In this document: piece by piece, positions 25,439-39,204 of the stretch
Layout: each line of letters begins with the position of its first letter
Position numbering within the stretch: position 1 is the first letter of the stretch
Source of the DNA: Hypericum androsaemum
Taxonomy: Eukaryota; Streptophyta; Magnoliopsida; Malpighiales; Hypericaceae
Direction: 5' to 3'
Length of the DNA: 64,000 nucleotides
Assembly (NCBI GenBank): GCA_963995505.1
Contig: OZ023197.1
Location: 13,576,475 to 13,640,474 of the forward strand
Program-made: the position numbers and the translations under genes
Notes under the pieces: model-generated
Told to the model about the DNA's origin: nothing
Database searches by the model: none
What the model saw: only the letters and a program-made list of their open reading frames with translations

Positions 25439-25487
25439 CTTTAGCTTGATGTTGCCATCTTCAAGTACACAAATCTCGTCTTACGAT

Positions 25488-26312
25488 TGTTGTTTGTCAG
25501 AGGTGGTGTTCTTGATTAGGATCTAAATCGAGACAAGAGTTTCACTCTTTCTCCGTAAGACAAGATTGCTCCGTATTTAGTGCTTATGGGCTATGGTAAT
25601 CGTTCCCAAAATACAACAATTTTGTTGCTTCCAAGATCGTAGCACATCGATTCTCGAAGCTTCGCCCGAAACTTGGATACTCGGAACTTTCTTGAGAGAG
25701 AGGGAGAGAAGAACAACTATTGCTAAAGAAATATTATGTAATGAGTTGTGGGGTGAGATGCAAATGAGGGAGAGAGGCCTATTTATAGGCTCTGGATGGG
25801 AGGAGGCTGCCACTTTCGAGGGGGCACGAGGCAATTCTTAGGAGACGCATTCTTTCATCGAGCAGGCAGGCTGCCCTTCAGGCACCTCTTCGGCCAGCCA
25901 GTTGCTCGTGGCTCTTCGGTGGGCATTCTGGACAAGTCTCTATGCCAGGCAGTTCGTGGCTCTTCGGTGCTCGTAGGCACCCCTTCGGCAGGCGGCATGC
26001 AGCACGCTTGTGTCCTTTCGATAGCCTGTAGGTGTGACCTGCGTTCAATGCTCTATGCACACACGTACGTGCGCGTGTGTATGCTCGGATGGTGTGAATC
26101 CTCGCAATCGGCTTTGGATAGCACTCCAGGTGGAATACTTAGTTCCTAGCTAACAAGAAATAACTTCTTATAAAATGAGATTTTCTTCCTTCCACTTTCG
26201 ATGTGGGACAAGAAGTGTACCCTCACTTTTGGACTATTCTAATTTGGGCTTTCCCACTTTGGGCCTTCCCACATTGGGCTTCCTTTGTTTTGATTGTCAT
26301 TCAAATCTAACA
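25488..26312 (-). repeat. 5' LTR of the copia element
   Basis: 825 bp, ending on the minus strand just upstream of gag. On the minus strand it begins TGTTAGATTTGAATG. It differs from the 3' LTR by many substitutions, a deletion near 26030, and an insertion-like segment near 26156 (AAATAACTTCTTATAAAAT). Confidence 0.9.
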
Positions 26313-26317
26313 ATTAG

Positions 26318-29300
26318 AAGATAACTAATTTCAAGTTAGACCCTTCCTGTTTTACCTCCTTCAATTTCAATAACTAATTTTACCCAAAATACGTGCCAAG
26401 CGACAGTCTTAAGTAAACAGTTTTTATAGAACATAGGCTTCCCAAAAAGTAATGGAGGCATGCAAAAAATTTCTCGGGCTGGACAGAGATCGGCTTCAAG
26501 TGCAAAGGCTGACTTGTTAGATGGACGTCCCATTGGCATGCATCGAGCCTACGAATTCACCAATTATGAGTTGGGTGCTTTAACCATCCAGCCATGGATG
26601 TTTAGCGGAGATCCTCGAACTGCAGTGTTTGGGCCCTTGCAACATCTTTAAATATCTCTGGAGAGATAAAAGATATATGACAAACGCGAATTGTGAGAAA
26701 AATGAGCTTTTGGGGGCTATTCAAGAATTAGTTATACATGATTCCATGTGAAGGAAAATAATTTCTGTCTGTTTTTCTTTGGAGCTCCAATGATATTATA
26801 CTAAAAAAATAAATAGAATATGATACAAGAAAATATGGAAAGTTAGACGATACATCTCCGATAAACTTTACACAATCGGCTCTCGGTACAAAATAAGGTC
26901 TTGATGACATATTTTCTTTATAAAATTTCACCGCAATAATCATCCATGAACATAGAAAATGATACAATATTGTTCGATCCAAATCTCACATGGCTTTGAA
27001 GAAACCATTTTCGACGTCTCGGAATTTAAGCCATCACTCTGTGTGGATGAAGGAAAAGAAAAATCAAAGAACATTAAAAAATGAGCCTAGGTGACACTTA
27101 AGGCCTAGTTCAAGTAAAAAAAAAAATCTGTCTATGAGCGAACCGATTTGAAAGCAAACGTCTTTTTCATCTGACCAACGCGTTATGGTCTTGTTTCTAA
27201 TTGTTGGGTCCTTTAGCATCCGAGTTCAGACTATAAGCAGATATATAGGAAAGGAACAAGTGTAAACGGGTATTGAAGCCAATTCCACGACGACTATGAA
27301 TAAAATGATTCAATTCTTACGAATAAAAATAATATTGAAATAGTTATCGACATAAGAATGGTTCAACAAGAGGTTAAAAAGAACCGGAGGCAACAATCAA
27401 TTAAAGTAATTGTCGGTCGTTTATGGAGGCAATTTTCGTTTGTATATGATTCAAGTGAATTGCCTACTAGCAATGGCAATCTATATGGATTTAAAGAATT
27501 GTGTTGCTAACAATTTACGTTGTTGGGAAAAGTGTACTTTAGTATTCTGTGTTTTGACAATTTTTCAATTGAGTACCATGTCGTATAAAAATATATCTAA
27601 CTATTTTTAAATTTTTTCACTTGGAGGACCCAGTTTATGTATTTTAAACCATTTGATACTCAAGTAAAAAATTGTCAAACCACAAAGTATTAAAGTACAC
27701 TTTTTCTATATTTTTGTTGTATGTTTGAAGAAAATAAAGTATTCATAGTTGATATTAAAATATTTCACGTTAGCAAATTATGGTTTTGTGTAGTTGTGTT
27801 ACCATAATCCAACTTAAAATTTTAATACTTGTGCTAGAGGAAATAATATTGTTTTTTGACTCTTTTTTAGGTGTATTGAAAATTTTCATTAGGTACGGTT
27901 AACTGCAAAGTAAAACTAATTTAGAATTTGTGTAGTTCTTCTCGAAATGGGTGCGGAATAAAGTGAATGTAGTCCTCTTAAAGTTGGATGCATTATTCTA
28001 ACTTTAAATGGAACTACACTTATTTTACACTAATTTAATATTGGTTTATCTTTTTTAGAACCCAAAGCATTCAACGAGTCTAATAGCATAAAAGAAGGGT
28101 GAAGATTTTGGCTTGATCAGGGTTCAATTCATATCCTTTGTACCAAAATTCTACTTATAAGTTCGTAGAATTTTTGTTAGGAGTTGTGACGAAAACTAGA
28201 GAACTGGCGACCGTTAGTTTATTAGCGATAGTCAATAGTGAGTTACATAATATACAATTTCGGGGGAATTAGCAACCGCCAGGCGTCGTAGCGGCTGTTT
28301 TCCTGTTTAGCTCGGACTATTGTTTTGGACTCCTAGGATGATCTAGATATGTATCGTGATGTGCAAGAGTTTGTCTAATATATAAATGCATGTTACCCTA
28401 GTTTATGTATGGCTTTGTGGCTCGAATCTCATCAATAAAAATTCTCATTTCTCTCCGTTGACGTAAGCGTTAGGCCGAACTACGTAATCTCTTATGTCCA
28501 TTGTTCTTGTGTGCGTTCTTGTTTCCTTGGTGATTTCCTAACAAATTTTGCTTGACTCATGTAATTTTTCGAGCATTTTTTATTTTTGATTACTATTCTA
28601 GTGTCACGCTTTATTTGAAATAATGAGATTTTTGCAAATTCACCATGTATTGGATGAGAGTAGCATTTCTTTATAAGTAACTTTTTAATTCATCAAATAT
28701 AACTAATTACGTATTTACAACAAATTTAGGTGTAAGTTCTTTCGTACAAAATTACAGTTGCACGCATTGTTAAAATCCCGTTGTAATAAAATCTAATAGA
28801 AAACTTACAACATAAAATCAGAGTGTTCGAGTATTAATGCCGCTAAAGCACAATTCAACACCCAAAACATACCCCACTCCAATACAAAATAAAATCTTGG
28901 TTTACGAGTTTCGGAATGGATGCGAATAGTAGTTGAAAGGTATTAATTAATATTGAACCAAAAATAGAGCCATGGGCCAACAAATTAACTAGTCAATTTC
29001 GTTTATGCCATTCTTAAATGCTCTTTTATCATATATGGCTGCCGTCAACCAAGGATATCATCAATGGATTTTTTTTTTCTCAAAAAATAGATAATGTCTT
29101 TTTGGTAGACATAAACCAGACCTCTTTAATTGCAAGAATTTTAATCCCTTTATTTTATACAGAAATATTTTTTTATTTTTACTTGTGGGAGTTTTCAAGT
29201 CTAATCCTTTGGATCGTCTGATATAAAATTAAACAATAATTCTTACTTTTACGACTCTTCCTTAATTACCGCATTATTAATTATAAATATTGTAAATTTA

Positions 29301-30672
29301 TTTATAAGTGTTGAAAATATATCTAATTCATTACCTTACGTTTTATAGTTGACATTCTAGCACTCTTGTTGGTTTGGCATGCTTTACTTATTTTTTAGGA
29401 TCGTCTATTCATGCATATGACAAGGTTTATTAGTTACCTCCAAATCAGGTAGTTCGTAAAATTTGTAACGACACAAAAAAATGAGTTAATGTCAATATTA
29501 TGTTTTATCTAATTGGTCTTGTTGGGAACTATTCTGGCCATACACCGATCCATTAGTCCAATCAAACAATTGATTACCTCTTGCCGCTGGCATATTGCAG
29601 ATAAAAACAACATTGACAATAATGGATATTTTGAAAGGTAAATGTTACGGTATTAATTATACCTTGTTAGGTTTTTTGTCAAATTCTTTAATGTCTTGTG
29701 CTACATATTTAGTAACAGACTTTCATATTGAAAAACTACTATACTTTAACAAAAAAAATTCATTTCGAGTCCAGTTAAAATTAGCGGTAGTTTTAAGATT
29801 TATTTTAATCAAATTTGAATTAATTATAGATAATTCTGAATAATAGGTATGATTGACCAAAAAAAAGGAAACTCTTTTTGTCTAATGGGAACCTCGAAGA
29901 TTGAAGTAAATTTTGTAAATTCAGTGTACATCGTCTGAGAAGGACCATTTTCTGTTTACGGCACTATTAGTGGTCAAAGTCTAGCTTAAAGACAAGGAGC
30001 AGCGGACGCGCAATTTCCTAGACTTAATTCCCCCTTTTATACCGTTTCACACCTTATCGTGTGATACCTAGAATTACTATACACATATAAATTATTATTC
30101 ACCAAAATAAAATGTAAATTATTTACGATCAACCACGACCTATTAGAACCAACCAATGATCTTATCGACAATTTTCATAGAACAACATTGGTCTTTTTTA
30201 TCCGTCTCGAAATTACTCAAAGTTTGCTTAATTTTGAAGTTTTCTCATCATGTTTGACAAAAAAATAAGTACATCTCGTTGATATGGATAGTACAAATAA
30301 AATCTATAGGTGAAAGACGACTCTCGAATTTGAGTCTTTAGAAATGTAACAGTTTTCGACCCAGTTAGTTTTTGGCCTTCCTTTGTGAGGTTTAGGTGTT
30401 TGGCCTTTCTTGCAGGGTGATTCGAGGGTTGTGGATTGTCTCCTCGTTATCAAGGGATTTAAATAGTATTTATTGATTAGGTTCTACTTTAATAGATTAT
30501 ATCTAATTTCATTAGGGATATATTTATCCGATTGAAGTTTTTCAAGAAATAATATACATTTTACTTATAAAAAAAATATCTTGTCATATCAAACGGGTTC
30601 CATTGGAACTGTACTATATTGTACTCGACATTCTCTCTTCTTTGGTCCCTGGCCAGCCTCTCAATTTACCAT
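26318..30672. other. Long intergenic stretch, no gene recognised
   Basis: 4.3 kb of AT-rich DNA. The open frames (e.g. 26460-26651, 27410-27610, 29018-29221, 29595-29843) are short, AT-biased and match no family I know. The only structured element seen is the small TIR element near 27.5-27.7 kb. Confidence 0.5.
27525..27706. mobile_element. Small foldback MITE
   Basis: The left arm GGGAAAAGTGTACTTTAGTA followed by TTTTGACAATTTTTCAATTGAGTA is inverted at the right end (GATACTCAAGTAAAAAATTGTCAAA, then TAAAGTACACTTTTTC). The arms are about 65 bp in a 180-bp element. The opening GGGAAAA...ACTTTAGTA resembles the arms of the F element at 57587, so it may be a short derivative of that group. No clear TSD. 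Confidence 0.6.
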
Positions 30673-30682
30673 TATATATATA
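30673..30682 (+). promoter_or_regulatory. Likely TATA box of the MACPF gene
   Basis: TATATATA-type box in CATTATATATATACGG, 65-75 bp before the MACPF start codon, a usual distance for a plant core promoter with a short leader. Confidence 0.45.
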
Positions 30683-30746
30683 CGGTCAATAATCTAGGAA
30701 CAACAAAGAGATTATACATCAAAAGGTTGGAGAGAGAGAGATAAAT

Positions 30747-33700
30747 ATGAGCAATGGAATAGTGGAGAAGGCTCTAAGTAGCCTCGGAAAAGGGTTCGAT
30801 TTAACGTCGGACTTCCGGCTCAAGTTTTGTAAAGGCAAAGAGAGGCTCGTCTTGCTTAACGAAGCTGACACAAGAGAGCTCCTAATTCCTGGTTTTGGAA
30901 CCATTCCGGATGTCCCGATTGATATCAAGTTTGACAAAGGCGATCGTACCCGATACCAATCCGACATCCTCGAATTCAACCAGGTACGTCAGAAAATTTG
31001 TATCTCTTATTACTTGCACAAACGAACGTTATTGTTTCTTCCTCTAATTGTGCCATATCATTTGGTTCTTGTAGATGTCAGAACTTTTCAACCAAAAATC
31101 GTCGATTCCGGGGAAAATTCCATCTGGGTTATTCAATTCTGTGTTTGGATTTGAAGGGAGTTCTTGGGCTAAAGATGCTTCCAACACCAAGTACTTAGGA
31201 ATCGACGGATATTTCATTAATTTGTTCAATACACACATCGATCGGTATCCGTTAGCTCTCTCCGACGAGGTCAGAAACGCCGTTCCATCCACCTGGGACC
31301 CTAGTGGCCTTGCAAGGTACGTAGGTATCTTTTTCGAGAATCGAACTATCGTTACCACTAGTGGCCTTCCGTTACCACTCGAACCAGACCTTAACGATTC
31401 TGGTTGTGTATAAATTTGACTATTTCCCATGTGATTTTCTTCTCTAGCACCTAACACCATACCTTCTTCTCCACACGCAAATTAAATTGACTAAGTCGCA
31501 ATTAGGGATGGAGGACTTTTTTTTTAATGACACTAAGTGACGTTTTGTGATCTTTTCGATTTGATAGCACTTAACGAATTTCATTCTTTATTAGTTCAAC
31601 CATTAAGTTTGTTTAATTTTTTTTAATTTTAGACTTGACTAGAGCTTGTATGGTACGTAATCTTGCTTTAAATAATATGCTATTTTATTCTCACTGCTAT
31701 TTATAGTTATATATAAAATAGAAACTCAATTACAAACCTTTTAGTTATATGGTAGGAGATAATGTGTTTTCAGTCCTCTCATTGACTTTTGTAGATAATC
31801 ACCCCTAGTCGCCAGGTAATTCTAATAATATTCACACTATATCATGTGGACCAATTAATTTTTAGTACGGATTAAATAGAATCAAATTCCAAGAAAATAT
31901 AAAAATGAAATTGAACTTCATAATATCTACTATAAATAAAAAATAAAATTCTAAAATTGAATATACCTAATTATATTTTCATTTGATTTTTTTCGTCAAT
32001 ATATCCGCATTTATTGACAATTGTGCTGTCTCTGTCCCTACGAAGCAAGAAATGACTACTCTGATCCTTTTCGATTCCTTCTTTTCCCATTTCAACCTCC
32101 GTTTTTCCAAAAGCTAAAGGTGAAGAAAGCGAGAAAAGGACAATTGTCTAGATTTGATCCTTTCCGAACCCGTGATAGCTGATAGTTAATAATAAATAGC
32201 CGCACACACCCACCCTGTTTACTTGTATTTTTTTCGTATTCCGAAAGATTAATACATGTTTGAGATTTTAAACCCAATAGAATATTTAAAGTGACAATAC
32301 TCTTCTAATAATTAATTAACATCAATGCATGCTAAAAATAACTTGATTAAAGTAAAACAACTCTTCAACCGTTTATTTTATTTATAATTAGCTTATAATT
32401 GTCTTCGGTGACTGGGTATTCCAATAATTTGTACAAATTAAGATCCTGACGTGCTCACCATTTCCTTTTGAAAATAGAAAAGACGTGCCCTCCTAATTTG
32501 CCAAGGAATTTATTTTCTTGACCCGGTGTTAGTCAATGAGATAGTTCTGGTTGAAGGTCAACAAATAATTGTTGTTCATGTGGTTTGATATCTATCATAG
32601 TGAACAATATTTATTATTAATATTGTTGAGAAAATTAGCAAAAAATTTAGAAAGGAAAATCATTTTTGAAAAAAGTATAAAAATTTCCTTGAAAACAATT
32701 TTTGAGGAAAATATCTTGCATGGTACAAATTGCAGATTTATTGAGAAATACGGGACCCATATCATTATTGGGCTGAGCATTGGAGGCCAAGACATGATCC
32801 TCGTAAGACAAGACAAATCTTCCAAGTTGGGTCCATCCGATCTCAAGAACCACTTGGATGAGCTTGGAGATCAGCTCTTTAAAGGGACCTGCAATTTTTC
32901 TCCCAGAGCCAGAGTGCAAAAACAAAAGGTGAAAGATTCTTCGTATCGAAATTTTCTAAGTAAATTTTGCGTTTCTTGATTAGCAAAGGGCCTAATTTTT
33001 TGTTCCTACACATGATTTAGCAAGGAATTATAAATTTTTATGAGTAGAATTTTATTTCACCATAATATAAATAGTCACATATTTACGACGTTCGGTGTTA
33101 AATTTTCGTACAAATACAAAACTGCTCGTTAAAACTGTACCGCATTAAAACCTAACGAGAAACTTGTATCTAGAAAAAAGAGTATATATGCAGCATGGTC
33201 CTGACTTGGCAACCTGTTTAATTATGTAGACACCACAAGCCTTTAATGTCTTCGATCCGCAACCAGCCACCTTCAATAGCTACTCTTCGGTCACCTCCAA
33301 AGATGTAAGTCTTATAAATTCAACTTCAAAATTGTTCTCGAACATTAAAAAATGAAATGAAAAGCAGAAAATTGCATATTTTGAATCAATTTGTAGGTGT
33401 AAAAAATTAAATTGATAGTATTTAAATAGGAATTTAATTATCCTCGCAGGGAATAAATGTGGTATGTTTTAAAAGGGGGGGCGACCTGTCGTCCGATAGC
33501 CACGCAGAGTGGCTTCTAACAGTTCCATCCATCCCCGACGCTGTACATTTTAGCTTCATACCCATAACTTCTCTTCTTAAAGATGTCCCGGGAAGAGGCT
33601 TCTTATCCCATGCAATTAACCTTTATATCCGATGTAAGTCACTCCTACTTAAATTATCTCCATCTATCCTCTGAAATATTTCTAGGTTAACGTTTCTTTT

Positions 33701-35658
33701 GTGTCGTTGAAAAATACTTTATTCTTGTTTAACATTGTTTTAAAAATCTTTAGTCCGACCGCAACCAAACAATGGTACAATGTTGTTTTTATACAAGAAC
33801 CTGAATATCGTTTGAACTAGCCAGTTCATCCGATTGGAACAGTCGATCAAGACCAAACTATCCAAAAATCTATTTTTATAGTTTTGTTAGATTAAAATTT
33901 CAGCCATTTTAAACAATCTTTTCTATTTTGGTAGAATTATGTATTTTCCGGTGTAATCCGAAAATTTGATGTAAATGTCTTGCAGATAAGCCTCCTATAT
34001 CAGATTTGCCATGTTTTCTGGATTTCCAATCTCACAAGATTTGGGCTCCAATGCACAATGAATTTCCATTGGGTCCCACAACCAATATGTCAAATTCACG
34101 GCCTTCACTCCAATTCAGCTTGATGGGTCCCAAACTGTACGTAAATACCTCTCAGGTGATATTAATAAAATATTTTTTTCTATTTTATGCATTAATTTTT
34201 ATGAATTTTCCCTCTCATTTATTTGAGAATTTGACTAGCTAAAGCTGCCTCGATTATCATTATTAGGTCACAGTGGGGAAGAGGCCAGTGACTGGGATGA
34301 GGCTATATCTTGAAGGGAAAAAATGCAATAGGTATAACAAGTTTAAATTTGTCATTATAAGTCGCCATTTTCCAAGTTTCCAATTCGATTCTCAAACATT
34401 TTACCGTCGTATATTCCACTGACACATTGCAAATATAACATATAAACACGAGATATTGATTAACTCTCTCCTTATTTCAGGCTAGCAATTCACCTCCAAC
34501 ACCTTTCTAATACCCCAACAATGCTGGAAGACAAAATCGTAGACGACTTAAAATTATGGCAGAGTTCAGAGAACATCGAAAACGAGAAATTCTTCGAGGC
34601 AGTGAATGGGAAAATGTTCTCCCACGTATGTACATCCGCAGTAAAATACGATCCCAATTGGACTACTACACCAACAACCGACGAGGCCTACATTGTCACA
34701 GGTTGGTAATACCAATTTTTTCTTATTTCTCAGACTCGAAACTTAGTTGTAGATCAATGCGAGAATCATGATCTTCCTACTTAACATTAATGTTCATAAA
34801 AACGGACCAGGAGATAACTCAAATTTCATCAGTTTTTCGACTGATTAGTTGGATTGCCAGTTCAACCATAGATGTTTAGAAAAAAATATTATATTATTAA
34901 TTATATTTAGTATTAAAATTTCAAATTATTCTAACTGATTTTATTGTAAAGTTTAATATTCACAAGTATAAAAATCATAATTTAATCATTTCAAATTTAA
35001 CAAAATTAAAAAATTTCTAAAAATAATTTAGTCGACAATAAATTCTTGACCGATTTGTCAAACCAGATAAATTAGCGGTTCCAACCGCCAATCTTAATTT
35101 TTATATAAAAAAAATTCGTTATCAATAGTGAGTCGCGATTAGATCAGTTAGACCGCAGTTTTTTAAACAACCCTTAACGCCAAGTACACTATGCTCTTCC
35201 TCTATGAAAAACGTGCATTGTCACAGGGGTCCAACTCCACGTGAAGAAGCACAACTCCAAGAAGGTCCTCCACCTCCGGCTGCAATTCTCCAAGGTACAA
35301 GACACCTTCATAGTTAAATCCAACTGGGCACAGGGCCCATCTGGGTTCTCTCAGAAATCAGGGATCTTCTCAGCCATCAGCACCTCCATTACCGGGAACA
35401 TCCGCAACAACAACAATTGTACGAAGGAGATTCCGCCGCGGCTCACCGTGGTGGACTCCAGTGTGTTCCCCGGAGGTCCGCCGGTGCCGGTTCAGGCTCA
35501 GAAGTTGCTGAAGTACATTGACACGTCACAGGTTTATAGAGGGCCTCAGGATTGTCCGGGGCATTGGCTTGTGACTGGGGCTAAGCTTGACCTAGAGGAT
35601 GGGAGAATTTGCCTCCATGTTAAATTTTCGTTGCTAAGTTATGGTTGTTCATCGCCAT

Positions 35659-35660
<2 letters not shown>
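30747..35660 (+). CDS. MACPF domain-containing protein (At1g14780-like)
   Basis: Nine exons join in frame: 30747-30983, 31075-31316, 32736-32928, 33230-33304, 33450-33633, 33986-34155, 34267-34331, 34481-34701 and 35227-35660, giving 606 residues. The protein opens with V-E-K-A-L-S-S-L-G-K-G-F-D-L-T-S-D-F-R-L-K. It carries the MACPF signature E-K-Y-G-T-H-I-I-I-G at about residues 163-172 and the plant-specific C-terminal half with S-L-L-K-D-V-P-G and V-F-P-G-G-P-P-V-P. MACPF proteins are named for the membrane-attack complex/perforin fold. Plant members such as CAD1 and NSL1 restrain salicylic-acid-linked cell death; this clade's exact role is not known to me. No signal peptide or transmembrane segment is evident. 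All introns are GT-AG and no disabling change is seen. Intron 2 is the longest at 1.4 kb. Confidence 0.94.

Positions 35661-35661
<1 letters not shown>

Positions 35662-35705
<44 letters not shown>
35662..35705. repeat. (TA)n microsatellite in MACPF 3' UTR
   Basis: About 22 TA units starting two bases after the MACPF stop codon, so probably transcribed. Confidence 0.9.
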
Positions 35706-35708
<3 letters not shown>

Positions 35709-37376
35709 AAAGGTGGTAGTGATCATAAGTTGTTGATTATTTGTTTATTTTTTGTGGGTTAATTATTCTGGATGTCGTGGGAATCGAAAATGTGCATATT
35801 GAAATATTGCTAAATTAGTGTTGTAATACGAATATTTTTTTGGATTAATGGATCTATATTAACTCGCACTCGGTATAGTATAAAATGGATCTAAATGCAC
35901 CGTTCTGAAGATTTTGGCTGAAATTTCACGGTTTGACTTTGGATTTCACCAATTGGGTGAATAAAAGGGGAAAATACAACGGCTGACGAGCATATTCATG
36001 AGGCTGGGTGTGATAACTTGTTAAGATCTATTAAGAAATATTTTAAGTGATTTGATTTAAATTATTTATATCGATAAGGTGTACTTACTTTACTGACACA
36101 CATCTTGAAAGAATTCTAAAGTTAAATACGTTTGGTCTGGAGAAATATTATAATGGGTGATTTTCTGAGAAATTTTTTTGGATGCATATATATGAAGACA
36201 AAACATATTGAAAAAGACTCTTGTTAATTTGTGAAGATAGTATGTTTGAGCGTTATACCAGAATCACAACTAATTTGGTAGGAGGAACAAGAAAGAGAAG
36301 ACTTTGGATGACACACTTAGAGCAAATGGACAATTCACTAGCTGTTGGTTTTCTTTCTCAATTTGTATCGGTTTGCTATTGTACAAACCAACACAATGAA
36401 CTATTAGCCTATTAGTTCCCTTGTGATTCCTTAGTTTAATTGATTACTTATTGAAGTTTAATTAGATATTTCGAATTTAAATTTTGAAAATGTACATGTA
36501 CTAAAATTGGAAATGAAGAATTTGCAGCCCTTTCTATTCCAATTCAACTTGAATATTAATTAGCTTGAACAGTTTCAGATATCAAGTAGTTTTGACTTTA
36601 GTTATTAGTTAATCATATGTTATTTTAGTTTAAAAAAATAAATCGAATTCAAATTCTCTAAATGCACTAGTACGATAGAAAGAATTTTGCAGATTTTTAT
36701 AATCTGATCCAATTCGAATATTCATTAGCCGAAACGGTATCAGAATATCAGGTAGTTTTGACCAAAACTAAAGAATAGTCAACACAAAGAAAATCAGGTT
36801 TGAATTCATACAGGTAAATTTTTTTACTGTTTTACATGATATTACTATTAGAACTTTTACCGATCGGTCGTGTAATTAATTTCACATTTGTCGCTATTTC
36901 GTGATGTTATCACCTAGCTTCTTTCAACCAAGAATCACCAGTTTCTTGAAAAATACAAAGGAGAAAAGCTAAAGGGCAAATGGAATATTTCTCCCAATGT
37001 AAAACGGCACAACATTTAACAAAGAGAACAAACCAACACTTTGATTAACGAGTGTTGGAGTTGTCTTCGTTCAACCAGATCTCGAGTTTGAGTCTTTAAG
37101 AATACGACAGTGTTAAATAGTTGTTACAAGAATTTTGTCATCATTCAAAAATTATACACGACTCGCATCGAATAAATGTTCAGAAGTAACCAGGATCAAC
37201 AAAAAATTACAACGGGACGACTCTTTATTATTGTCAATGACGCCATTTGAGAGGGCTACTTGTGAAACAATACGACAACTGCACCCGGTTGCTCGGAAAT
37301 TTAATAGGTCGTCACTAATTTGGACAAGGAGAATCTCCTGTTTCAGAAGGCGGCTGTCCACGTAATCACAATGACA
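35706..37376. other. Intergenic, no gene recognised
   Basis: AT-rich DNA between the MACPF and SABATH genes. The frames at 36221-36415 and 37135-37365 have no recognisable domain and are probably chance. Confidence 0.5.
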
Positions 37377-37386
37377 TTATATATAC
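37377..37386 (+). promoter_or_regulatory. Likely TATA box of the SABATH gene
   Basis: ATTATATATA about 100 bp before the proposed SABATH start codon at 37483. It supports transcription starting downstream of it, which leaves no room for a further upstream coding exon unless another promoter is used. Confidence 0.45.
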
Positions 37387-37482
37387 TTTTTTTTTCTCCA
37401 AACCAACCAGTAATCAGGTAAATTCATCAGGGCTTGAGATTAATTATCTCTGGGATTGATCAAGAAATTTGAAGAGATTACA

Positions 37483-38733
37483 ATGAAGAGACAGTCCGAA
37501 AAGACCGACTGGTTGGTATGTGCACAGCTTGATTAGTTCATTTGCGTAATTTTGATTGAAACTGTCTAATATACCAATGTTAATTAGATCGACTAATCAA
37601 AATTTGAACAGTTTTTTTTTGTTATAAATGATGCAGAGGTCGAGAGCTACGCGGGTTAAACACTTGATCGAGGAAACGATAAACAAAAATCTGGACGTGA
37701 AGGGTCTCGTGTCATCCTCCTGCAACACATTCCGGATGGCGGACATGGGATGTTCATCTGGGCCAAACACCTTCTACTGCGTGGAGAATATACTCGAACC
37801 GATCCGGCGGAAGTTCCGATCTCAAATGATGGCCGACGATGATGACTCCGCCGAGTCCCGGAAGCTTCTATTCCAAGTCTTCTTCAACGACCTCCCCGCC
37901 AATGATTTCAACGCCCTATTCTCGTTGTTACCGTCCGAACAGCGCTACTTCGCAGCCGGGGTGCCGGGATCGTTCTACGGCCGGTTGTTCCCTGATGCAT
38001 CCCTTCACTTGGTGCATTCGGCCTACGCGCTGCACTGGCTGTCGGAGGCACCTCCGGAGCTGCTGGACAGAAGCTCGGATGCGTGGAACAAGGGGAGAGT
38101 GTTCTGTAATGGCAATGCCCCCGACGAGGTTGTCAAGGCGTATGCAGACCAATTCGCGAGGGACATGGGGTCGTTCTTGGATTCGAGAGCCGAGGAGATC
38201 GTGGCAGGAGGGATGATGGTGCTAATCCTACCTTCAATCCCTGACGGGATTCCTCTTTCTCGTACACCACTCGGCAAATTGTTTGATCACCTAGGATCCT
38301 GTCTGCAGGACATGTCCAAAGAGGTATATAGTTTACTCTGAAACCATTTGAACTGCAATGGTTGGCGTATAACAACCGCGGAAACTCGTTTCAGTTGATC
38401 GTAGAGGAAGTCGTGGCGGACTCGTTCAACATCCCGATGTACACGGTTTCTCCGACAGAGATGAAGCAGATCATCGAATTCAACGGATGCTTCCTGATCG
38501 AAGAAATGGAAACAACAGAATTTCGTACCCCGCAGAATTACCAGCCTAATGGACGTTTGATCACCTTGGACTTGAAAGCGGGAATGGCGGGAGTTGTTGG
38601 CCGGCATTTCGGGGAGGAGATCACAGACGAACTGTTCGACAGGTTCTTGGACAGAATCGACGAGTTGATGGAGTTGCTCGCTTCAGCTAGCACAGAGGGA
38701 AACCAATTGACTGTGTTCCTGAAACGGAGATGA
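37483..38733 (+). CDS. SABATH-family SAM-dependent carboxyl methyltransferase, atypical N-terminus
   Basis: Three exons, 37483-37515, 37637-38323 and 38395-38733, join through GT-AG introns into 352 residues. SABATH enzymes transfer a methyl group from S-adenosylmethionine to carboxyl groups (salicylate, jasmonate, gibberellin, farnesoate) or to xanthine nitrogen. Visible motifs are A-D-M-G-C-S-S-G-P-N (about 46-55), F-F-N-D-L-P-A-N-D-F-N, P-G-S-F-Y-G-R-L-F-P, H-S-A-Y-A-L-H-W-L-S and a complete C-terminal domain. The first exon is odd. It reads M-K-R-Q-S-E-K-T-D-W-L and lacks the G-G-x-G-x-x-S-Y-x-x-N-S segment that normally contributes SAM and substrate contacts, and I find no such exon upstream. 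Either the true first exon is elsewhere, or the gene has lost it and may be inactive. The substrate cannot be predicted. Confidence 0.85.
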
Positions 38734-39204
38734 TAGAGATGAAAATGTTCAGTGACGTGAACGGAACTCATTGTGATTTCCATGGCAATAGTGTTTAAAG
38801 AAATCTTTCTTGGTTTATACCACCTTGACTAATTCAGTTCGAACCGAAAAGGACATTTGAAAGGTTACAAAACTCTCGTAAAATAGAGTACACATCCTTG
38901 ATTGGATGGATCATGAAATATAAAGAGAGAAAACATAATAGATACCAAACTAAATGAATCTTAGATCTGCATTCATCAATGCCTTGATTATCCAAAAGCT
39001 CTTCAAACTTCTACCATGTCACTGTAGAAGGACCAGAAGCAAATGGTACACCTTAAATCTAACAAAGAGAGAGCTTAATCCTAACCCTTTCGAGATCAAA
39101 TGCAACAATGGCTAAGGAGACAGTTCCATAAACAAAAAATACCGATCCCAAAATCACCTCGACAAGTACCTAAGCTGAAACTCCGTAATCCAGGGGAAAG
39201 GGAA
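38734..39204. other. SABATH 3' UTR and tail-to-tail spacer
   Basis: Spacer of 470 bp between the convergent SABATH gene (+) and ASADH pseudogene (-). Nothing else is seen. Confidence 0.5.

Noticed and set aside
26460..26651. 63-codon frame downstream of the copia element
   Set aside because: No recognisable domain, no splice or promoter context; treated as chance.
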